Shown here one piece after another: positions 57,075-64,000 of a DNA stretch of 64,000 nucleotides (the first letter of the stretch is position 1; every line of letters begins with the position of its first letter). The translations under genes were made by a program, and so were the position numbers. Below the pieces are notes generated by a model. That model saw nothing but the letters and a program-made list of their open reading frames with translations. It was not told the origin of the DNA and searched no databases. The DNA is from Zygnema cylindricum (Eukaryota; Streptophyta; Zygnematophyceae; Zygnematales; Zygnemataceae), in NCBI GenBank assembly GCA_037447655.1, contig JBBHKE010003121.1, forward strand, positions 1 through 64,000, read 5' to 3'.

Positions 57075-57230
57075 TGACACGTTGCACATTATGACAGGTG
57101 TAATGCCACGTGGCACATTATGACAGGTGTAATGCCACGTGGCACACAATGACAAGTGTAATGCCACGTGGCACACAATGACAAGTGTAATGCCACGTGG
57201 CACACATGCCAGGCATAGTGCCACGTGGCA
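57075..57230. promoter_or_regulatory. Tandem G-box array (29-bp unit)
   Basis: Five perfect GCCACGTGGC palindromes begin at 57105, 57134, 57163, 57192 and 57220, spaced 29, 29, 29 and 28 bases, after a degenerate sixth (GACACGTTGC at 57075). Each unit also has ATTATGACAGGTGTAATG-type spacer sequence. GCCACGTGGC is a strong plant bZIP/bHLH binding core. More CACGTG motifs flank the array at 57038 and ACACGTGGC at 57311. No gene is recognised within 2 kb, so whether it regulates anything is unknown. Confidence 0.8.
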
Positions 57231-57950
57231 CAAACCTGATAGAAGAAGCATGTGGCGCCAGCTGCATACTCGACCGTACAATCCACTCCTTTCTCTCGTT
57301 CTGTTCCCCGACACGTGGCTTCTTAAGGGCACAATCTCAGTGCCCTCCCACCCAGCCTAGCTTCTTAGACCACTAAATTTTCACATGCCAAAATTTGTCA
57401 AAACTTCCCAAAATTTGCAAAAACTTGCAGAAATTTACCAAATTCTGCCAAGAAAAACATGAAAATTGGCAGCTTTTCACAACCTGCAATAGAGACTACG
57501 AGAAATTATCGATTACGAGAGCTTATTGCAAACTGATGCAAAAAAAACACGAAATAATGCGTTTTATTTTACGCTTGCAAACCCTAAATCTGCTGGAATG
57601 TAAGACCAGGAAGAGGCTCGAGTGATCGAAAATTGGAAAGTGAATTGGTTGGCCTTTCCAATCCTTTGTCGTTTTGCGCGGCGTTGAACCCTGGCGAGTC
57701 TTTTCACTTTTCGCGGAAAAAGTGCAGTTCAGCTTCATCCGGTGTTTTTACCAAAAGTACGTATTTTGTGGCAATTAGTATCCAGTATATTTACAAAAAA
57801 TTACAAATTATTGCATATAATCCAGTGTTTTTACCAAAAAGTACACATGTCCGCTTTATTAGTACTAGGTGATTTTATCAAAAAGTACATGGTTGGTGTT
57901 GGACATCGTATCGATTTAATTTAAGAAGGGCGATATGATATTTCTGAAGT
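57231..57950. other. Intergenic beside the G-box array
   Basis: Short repeats of AAATTTGC/CCAAAATTTG at 57375-57470 and of TTTTACCAAAAAGTAC at 57745-57890. Open frames of 60-80 codons show no recognisable motif. A short non-coding or unrecognised transcript downstream of the array cannot be excluded. Confidence 0.4.
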
Positions 57951-58170
57951 ACAGCGTGTATCGCTGTTAGTGTTAATAATTTTTTCGCCACTTAAAACAT
58001 CTTTTCTCTGTACACACTTGTCGGATTATAGATCTGACGGTTGTGATTGAAATCCAATATTTTCACCTTCCCATTGGCGGTCTCCGTTTGAAAATCCGAC
58101 AATTGTGTACGGAGAAATTATGTTTTAAGTGGCGAAAGAAATTTTAACACTCATAGCGATACTCGGTGCA
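57951..58170. mobile_element. Foldback MITE family A, copy 8
   Basis: ACAGCGTGTATCGCTGTTAG left and TCATAGCGATACTCGGTGCA right. The inner arms TTTCTCTGTACACACTTGTC and GACAATTGTGTACGGAGAAA are preserved while both termini have decayed. Confidence 0.75.
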
Positions 58171-58224
58171 TCGTGTTGATGCTTCTATTCTGGGCGATGC
58201 AATCGACGCGATACTTGATCCGAT

Positions 58225-58448
58225 TTGATACGTGAAAGTGAGTGTTAGTGAGCGTGAGCGGTTTGAGAGAGAGTGAGAGAGAGAGAGAGAGTGTGTGAGA
58301 TTGAAAGCTACAGTATTTGAGGAAGGGTGGGAGTGAGCGTGAGAGCGGTTTGAGAGAGAGTGAGAGTGAGAGGGAAGTGAGAGCGAATTGAGAGAGTGTT
58401 TACGATACGATACGAGATACGATACAATACGAGATACGCGATACGATA
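58225..58448. repeat. GA microsatellite and GATAC repeat
   Basis: GTGAGAGAGAG-type repeat in two similar blocks (each with GAGCGGTTTGAGAGAGAGTG), then GATAC/GAGATAC units up to the next element. Confidence 0.85.
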
Positions 58449-58451
58449 CAG

Positions 58452-58670
58452 TACACCGCCAATCGCTATAAGCGTAGAAGTTTCTTTAGCGTATACGAAT
58501 AATTAGCGTGGTTTACGCTAATTGGGAATTTGGAAATTTTCGAAGAAATCGATTACTCTAATTAGGAATTAGGGTTTTTTTAAATAGTGTGGATAATTAT
58601 ATTTGAGAATAAAAAAAAAAAAAGCGGGACGGGATTAGCGTACACAACGCTAATAGCGATTGGCGGTGTA
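58452..58670. mobile_element. TIR element family B-short, copy 2
   Basis: TACACCGCCAATCGCTATAA left and CTAATAGCGATTGGCGGTGT right, 219 bp. Sub-terminal repeats of AGCGTA/TACGCT are present. It is the complete version of 55053-55236 in reverse. Confidence 0.8.
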
Positions 58671-59744
58671 CCGTAGTGTGAGTTGTGAGATGTACGGAAT
58701 TGCGCCAGTCCGTCCGCTCATCGTTATTAACGCTAATAACGATGGGCGGTGGTAAGTTATCAAGCATTTCGTCTTTTTCCATGCTGCTGTTAAGTACACC
58801 GTGAAACACGGTTAAACTTTTAAACGCCAGACTTTGTTTAAACGCACGTGTAAACAAAAGAGCTGTTTAAGTTTTTAATTTTAACTTTTTAACAGTTCAA
58901 AGCTCAAACGAGGGAGTGCACTATATCCACTTATCCAGACCTTTATTGTTTTTTGGCAGTATCAATTAATATCAGTTCTCCGTTTTTTGATCGAAGGGAA
59001 AGAAAGGAGTATACACCGAACATAATTTCACTAAAAGTAAGTCACAGTAAAAAAAAATAAAAACCGTATTACATTTTTTTTGTTCAAATGTATTATTAAT
59101 GTCTATGGTTTCTTACACGCTAAAAAAAAGAAAAAAATAATAATGGACGTGAAAATGTAACCAAAATTGTAATGCTTAAAAAAAACGTAAGGTAAGTTTT
59201 ATGGTGAAATCCAGTGAATTTCAATGGTTTCAAGACCATAAGAAACTACAAGGAAAAAAATACAGTAAAAATATCCTGAATGAGTTGTGACTTATGAATG
59301 AAGAATTGTGACGTCCAAATTGATATAAACGATAAAATCGGCTAGTTTAAACGTCAAAACTGTCATTTAAACGACTCACTTTTTCTGACAGACCCTGTAA
59401 ATACAACACGCAGTTCCCTTGCCTTTCACGTGATCGTTATTTTAGGAGGGCGTGAAATTATGGTGGTAAGTTTTGCCATTTTGAGTTGTTAGAGGTACAA
59501 CATTGTCAAAATAGTGCGTTAAATTATACAGAAATGGTCTTCCGTACCTGTTTTTACGATTTAGTTTACACAGTTACATAAGTACACAGTCACCAGTTAC
59601 ACAGTTACACATGTACACCAACACATTTTCAATTTAAAAATCCACAAGGTTTTTAACCGCAGAGTGATGCTTTGCTGAAAAGGCTCTAACTTCCCCTTTC
59701 TCTTTCACACTCATATTCATAATCACAAGTCAGTTACGTTAATT
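58671..59744. other. Intergenic, no gene recognised
   Basis: A short palindrome TCGTTATTAACGCTAATAACGA lies at about 58720-58741, possibly two abutting element tips. The remainder is AT-rich with no coding signal. Confidence 0.5.
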
Positions 59745-60310
59745 TCGCAAATTGCTTTTTGCAAGTTGGTTATTTCTTACATATAATAAGAATTTGGTAC
59801 ATTGAATTGATTCTACTTCTAATCGTAATGATGAACTATTTCTTGCAAGTTAGTTGTTTCTCAAATCTTGTACTTTGAATAACGCAAATTCTTATCATAA
59901 CAGTGAACTTTTTCTTTTGCAAGTTATTTTACATTGAAAACCTTTTACTTCTGATTACAAATGGTGGTCTTGTTTTTGCAAGTTAGTTATTTCTCAAACG
60001 TTCTACATTGTTTTTTTTTTTTGTACAGAAAGATGAATTGTTTCTTGCAAGTTCATTATTTCTCTAATCTTGTACATTGAATTACCCTAATATTGATCAC
60101 AATGGTGAACTATTTCTCACAAGTTATCTCAAATATTGATCTTCATAGTTCTGATTACAACGATGAACTATTTCTTGCTTGTTAGCATTTCAAGCAACAA
60201 AAACAAATGCAAATTTCTCGTTTGTTGCTTTTTTTTTTGTTTGCTTTGTTTTTTTTTCTTGCATTTGTTGTGCATTGAATAAGTTTTCTTCTGATCACAA
60301 TAGTGAACTT
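59745..60310. repeat. Degenerate tandem repeat, unit about 80 bases
   Basis: Units share the blocks TTTCTTGCAAGTTAGTTGTT, TCTCAAATCTTGTACATTGA and GATGAACTATTTC in the same order, with at least six recognisable units of variable length. Non-coding. Confidence 0.65.
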
Positions 60311-60383
60311 CTATGACCCTTCCCCTGTTAAATTTTTACTCCTAAAGCACAAAATGGTGATATTCTAAATGTTGATGATGCAG

Positions 60384-60585
60384 TACACCGCCCATCGTTA
60401 TTAGAGTTAGTGAATATTAGCATTAAAACTTTGTTAAAATCAACGACACTGAATGATGTTTTGTCACGTGGCTCATTATGGGCCACTTCAGTAGATTTAC
60501 ACTTGACACTAATTTATGATTTTGACTAAAAAAAAATACTCACATCAAATTAGAGCGATTAACTCTAATGGCGATGGGCTGTGTA
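60384..60585. mobile_element. TIR element family G, copy 3
   Basis: TACACCGCCCATCGTTATTA left and CTAATGGCGATGGGCTGTGT right. The interior differs from copies 1 and 2 in part but keeps a GTCACGTGGC-type motif and GACACTAATTTATGATTTTG. Confidence 0.7.
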
Positions 60586-61689
60586 GTTGTCTAATTTCCA
60601 AAAAAGGACGCACTTGAATTATTGTTTTTAACTCTAGTAGCAATGTAAGATGTACTGTAGCGTAGGGAAAATTGCGTAGCTTGGGTAGTTTCTAGATTTT
60701 TTTTTCTTATTCTTTTTAATAACAGCTCAAGAAGATATTTAAGATGCAAAAAGGACGTACAGGTGAATCAAAAGTGGAAATAAAAAGCTAATGAGATGTT
60801 CAGAAAGCAAAAGTGGAGAATTAAAGGGAAAAAAAAAATCAAAAATAAAGCAGTTACAATGTGCTACAACTCAAACATATGATCATGCAGCCAGACAAAC
60901 AATATAAAAAATGCTTGCGAAATTGCTATAAAAATATGAGGTAAAATGTTTCAAGCGTATTTTTATACAATGTTATAGCTTCCAACTTATTGTCAATTCA
61001 TACAGCTTGACCTTCATAATAATTTTCGTTGCGTTGATTCTTGTTATTGTGATTTAAGTCAAATTCCAAGAAAAAATCAGTTTTAGATACTTTTACTTTT
61101 GAGAAACTCACTATCCTGCAGTGAGCCTAGCAAACTTCTCATTCAAATCCTCAAGCAGTCCGTGTGCTTACGACATATTTCCGAGTCCATTTATACTTCG
61201 CCCATTGAGTCCATTCGAAGTTAGGCATCTTTCTGAGTTCATTTGTACTTAGGCCATATTTCTGACTCGGTGTTTTGCTCACTGAATGGGAATGTGTAGG
61301 TTGGCTCAAGCCTTTCTCGGATGTCAGGTGCAGAAGGAGGGATGCAGTAAGGCACCATTTTCAAAGTTCTGTGAATATTTTTTTTTTCGCTTTTATTTCT
61401 ATCTTGTGAGTGAGATAACCAGATTTTGTCATCCGGTGGGAGGTTTCTGTCTATCAAATTTAATGTGGATTCTGCACAGCAATTTGTGCGGATCATGCGT
61501 CTTCCTCTAAAACAACAAATACTTTTAAGTTCATGAAGATTTTGGTGGATGCTCCTTCATTTTACCAAAATTTGTGAGTTTGAGGCTTGTGTTCACCAAA
61601 ACGAGTTGTTTTTTCTTGTTATTAAAGCAATCCGTTTTAATTGTGATTTTTGTGATTCTGTTCAGGCAGTTAGATCGGTTTTCCGGTAT
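60586..61689. other. Intergenic, nothing recognised
   Basis: AT-rich. Two loose repeats near 61175-61255 (TTTCCGAGTCCATTTATACT and TTTCTGAGTTCATTTGTACT). Frames at 61239-61510 show no recognisable motif. Confidence 0.5.
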
Positions 61690-61826
61690 ATGGCCACCGT
61701 AAATAGTGTAGACTGTATGCCTGTCCACAATATGTCCCCTGTAAACATTTTAGACTATATATTTTGTCCACGATATGTCCGCTATAAGTAGTGTGGACAT
61801 GCTTGTCCAGGATAATGTCCAAACTG
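61690..61826. repeat. 42-bp minisatellite, left block
   Basis: About three to four degenerate units of the array that resumes at 62507 (TATGGCCACCGTAAATAGTG, GTGTAGACTGTATGCCTGTC). The block is cut at 61826 by a hAT-like element. Confidence 0.75.
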
Positions 61827-62506
61827 TAGTGGTGTGTATCGGGAAACGTTTTATCGCAATATTTCCGATCATTGATACTATCAATTATCGAACATCAATG
61901 GGGCCCGATATATCGTGTTGTGACAAAAAACCTGTTTTCGCCAATGTATTTCTATATTTAGTTTTTTGTACATAGTTTGCACTGTTGCAGTGTTGCTAAT
62001 CACAATCCGACTCATACTTTATAGCATGAAATTAACCTTTTTTTGGGTAAGATATACGAATGTTTTTAGTTTTTTTGCGCCTTTGCTAAATGGATATGGC
62101 CAATGAGAGCAGAAAATCCCGCTTGAAGCGAATTTGACCACAAATGTGTCCCACTCGACGCGAATGGGACGTCACAAGTTCCCACTTGAGGTACACGTGA
62201 CCTTAGAATTTTGTCTCGTTCAATGCATTTGCATTTGATTTTGCGACAGTGAGTGACGACGTGTCTTAAAGTTGTGACACAATATGGAAGGAGCACTACT
62301 GCATGAAAATAAAAACCAATGAATCTCTAAAAGCATGTTGAATGGTCAACTATCACGATATTTGTTTATCGGTATATCAGACTAATATATCGGTGAAATA
62401 TCGTGATATTCTGCTAATTGATGTACCAAAACCAATGTATCATTATCGGTACATCAAAAGAAGTACATACCGATTATTGGTAAGAGCCTACCGGTACACA
62501 ACACTA
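61827..62506. mobile_element. hAT-like TIR element family D-related, inside minisatellite
   Basis: 680 bp from TAGTGGTGTGTATCGGGA to CTACCGGTACACAACACTA, an imperfect inverted repeat close to the family D ends. The flanking octamers CCAAACTG and GTAAACTA agree at five of eight positions, as expected for a decayed 8-bp target duplication. The sub-terminal CGATATATCG and ATATCGTGATAT palindromes also resemble family D. The interior differs from the other copies and has no transposase frame. Confidence 0.65.
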
Positions 62507-63142
62507 GTAAACTATATGTCTGTTATGGATATGTGCACCGTAGTTAATGTAGTCTGTAAGATTTGTCCAGTATATGTCTACCGCAAATAGTGAAGACCAT
62601 ATGCTTGTCCAGTATATGTCCAGGGTAAATAGTGTAGGTTGTATGCTTGTCCAGGATATGTTAATCGTACACAGGGTAGACTCGATGCTTGTCCAGGATA
62701 TGTCCACCGTAAGTAGTGTTGACTGAATGCTTCTCCAGTATATACCCACTGTTTTTCTTGCACTGTATACGTGTCCAGTATATGTCCACTGTAAATAGTG
62801 TAGGCTGTGAGCTTGTCCAGTATTTTCCACTGTATAGTAATCTGTATGCTTGTCAACTTTATGTTTTCCGTAAATGGTGTAGGATATATGCTTGTCCAGG
62901 ATATGTCCACTGTAAGAAGGCTAATCTGTATGCTTATCCAGGATATGTCCACTATAAATAGGGTAGACTGTATGCTTGTCCTGGATATGTCCCCCGTAAT
63001 TAGTGTAGACTGAATGCTTGTCCAGTGTACAGCCATCGTATATATTGTATACTCTATGTTTGTCCAGTATATGTCCACCGTAAATAGCGTACTGTATGCT
63101 TGTCCAGTATATGTCCACTGTAAATAGTGTAGACTGTGTGCT
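62507..63142. repeat. 42-bp minisatellite, main block
   Basis: About 15 units, most of exactly 42 bases, with consensus blocks TGCTTGTCCAGTATATGTCC and ACTGTAAATAGTGTAGACTG. Because 42 is a multiple of three, minus-strand frames stay open across it, including one of 243 codons (62578-63309) with a 14-residue period (VYTIYGGHILDKHT). I regard these as by-products of the repeat. Confidence 0.9.
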
Positions 63143-63310
63143 TGTGGAGAATCCAGGGTGCATGTAGAGCTCTGCACCCGGTACGCTCTGTGTGCACTCC
63201 AATGGGAAGTGTTCCCCAGAAGACGCACTCGCGTATGAAATACGCGACAGTTCTCGGTACGCATCGCATCCCCGCGTGGCATAGTATTGTTTTTGCGCGA
63301 GTGTGACATG
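63143..63310. other. Unrelated segment inside the minisatellite
   Basis: GC-richer sequence (AGAATCCAGGGTGCATGTAG to GCGCGAGTGTGACATGTTGG) interrupts the array, which resumes for one unit at about 63311-63355. No element ends were recognised. Confidence 0.5.
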
Positions 63311-63355
63311 TTGGTATGTGTCCACCATAAATAGTGTAGACTGCGTGCTTGTCCA
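63311..63355. repeat. 42-bp minisatellite, right remnant
   Basis: One unit (TATGTGTCCACCATAAATAG, TGTAGACTGCGTGCTTGTCC) beyond the interrupting segment. Confidence 0.75.
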
Positions 63356-64000
63356 GGAATGAGGGAGGGCTGGCTGTGTGTATGAGGACCGGAATCACTG
63401 TCGCATGCGATTTAATTTTTATTACCTCCGTCTTTCCAGTTATTTGTAATGTAATTTTTTGCTCCACTGGAGAAGGTGTGAATAGTTGCGTGCTCACCTC
63501 CTCCTTTGGCTAATCGCAAATGTGGTACATCACACCATTTGGAAAAGGAAGGAAATGAAGTGGGTATAGAGAGAGAGAGCTGAGGAGCGACTAAGCAGTT
63601 GCATAGTTTTGCCTTTATTTGTGTTTTTTTTTGGGTATCTAAGGTTTTTTTTAAATGGTAAATGGTGACCAGAAATTACTCTGACTGGAATGCAGAAACC
63701 ATTGAGAGTTTTTCTTCTCAAATTTTGTGGTGGTGACTGACTTGTGTTATTATTTCTAGTAATTCACAAACATAGCTTAAAAAAATCACTCTTTCTTTAA
63801 TCCTTTGTGATGTTAAGTTACGGTGCTTCTCTGCCATTGAAGGAAAATATCCGTGTTGTTTGAGATGTGAACTTAACAACATTGCGTCAATAAGTCATCC
63901 TTCAAACGCTTTCAAAACTCTGGTCATTTGTGCTGTTTATTTCATCAAATGAATAAATTGTTCGCCACATTTTTTTTTGTCGACATAATCTTGTCAGCTG
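63356..64000. other. Intergenic, nothing recognised
   Basis: No open frame with a recognisable motif, no repeat and no RNA gene was seen up to the window edge. Confidence 0.5.

Noticed and set aside
57075-57230. Regular direct repeats resembling a CRISPR array
   Set aside because: Repeat and spacer are both repeated, the repeat core is a 10-base G-box palindrome, and the genome is eukaryotic.
62578-63309. 243-codon minus-strand frame
   Set aside because: It is kept open by a 42-base repeat (a multiple of three) and runs on into unrelated sequence; there is no protein family match. Kept as a finding, not as a gene.

Overview
This window is nuclear DNA of a streptophyte, most likely a land plant or a close green-algal relative. 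The evidence is a plant-type BRAHMA chromatin-remodelling ATPase gene with consistent GT/AG introns, a plant-type histidine phosphatase (phosphoglycerate-mutase-like) gene, a small gene of the SVIP type, a degenerate Ty1/copia element primed by initiator tRNA-Met, and a nuclear tRNA-Val(CAC). The species cannot be named from the sequence. Gene density is low: three convincing multi-exon protein genes and one tRNA in 64 kb. The rest is transposon debris, miniature inverted-repeat elements, minisatellites and purine/pyrimidine tracts.

Layout. Positions 1-112 are an almost pure G run. Positions 830-9660 hold a segmental duplication whose second copy was split by a 5.7-kb copia element (3125-8848, 5-bp target duplication TATAA), bordered by inverted-repeat elements. 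Positions 9.7-18 kb hold more elements, including a hAT-like one at 14311-15148 with a perfect 8-bp target duplication, and no convincing gene. Positions 18230-33741 (+) are a BRAHMA gene of 14 exons that I joined by hand; every junction keeps frame and gives about 2904 residues: Q-rich N-terminus, QLQ, HSA, SNF2 ATPase lobes 1 and 2, SnAC, a long acidic/basic low-complexity tail and a bromodomain-like end. Positions 38092-38165 (-) are tRNA-Val(CAC). Positions 41899-47574 (+) are a nine-exon histidine-phosphatase gene of about 260 residues, most of whose exons are too short to stand out as open frames. Positions 52270-54384 (-) are a three-exon gene for a 90-residue SVIP-like protein with a putative myristoylation site, a p97/VCP-interacting motif completed across an exon junction, and a terminal exon of only four codons plus stop. 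Positions 54.4-64 kb are element-rich intergenic DNA with a G-box array (57075-57230) and a 42-bp minisatellite (61690-63355) split by a hAT-like insertion.

The window-wide theme is a swarm of elements that share the terminal inverted repeat TACACCG..ATCG(C/T)TATTAG but have several unrelated interiors (families A, B, E, G below). Some are almost complete fold-back palindromes. They lie beside all three genes; one starts about 95 bases upstream of the SVIP-like start codon. This shared-terminus, multiple-interior family is my main candidate for something undescribed. The three protein genes share no evident pathway: chromatin remodelling, phosphate-ester metabolism of unknown substrate, and p97/VCP-linked protein quality control.
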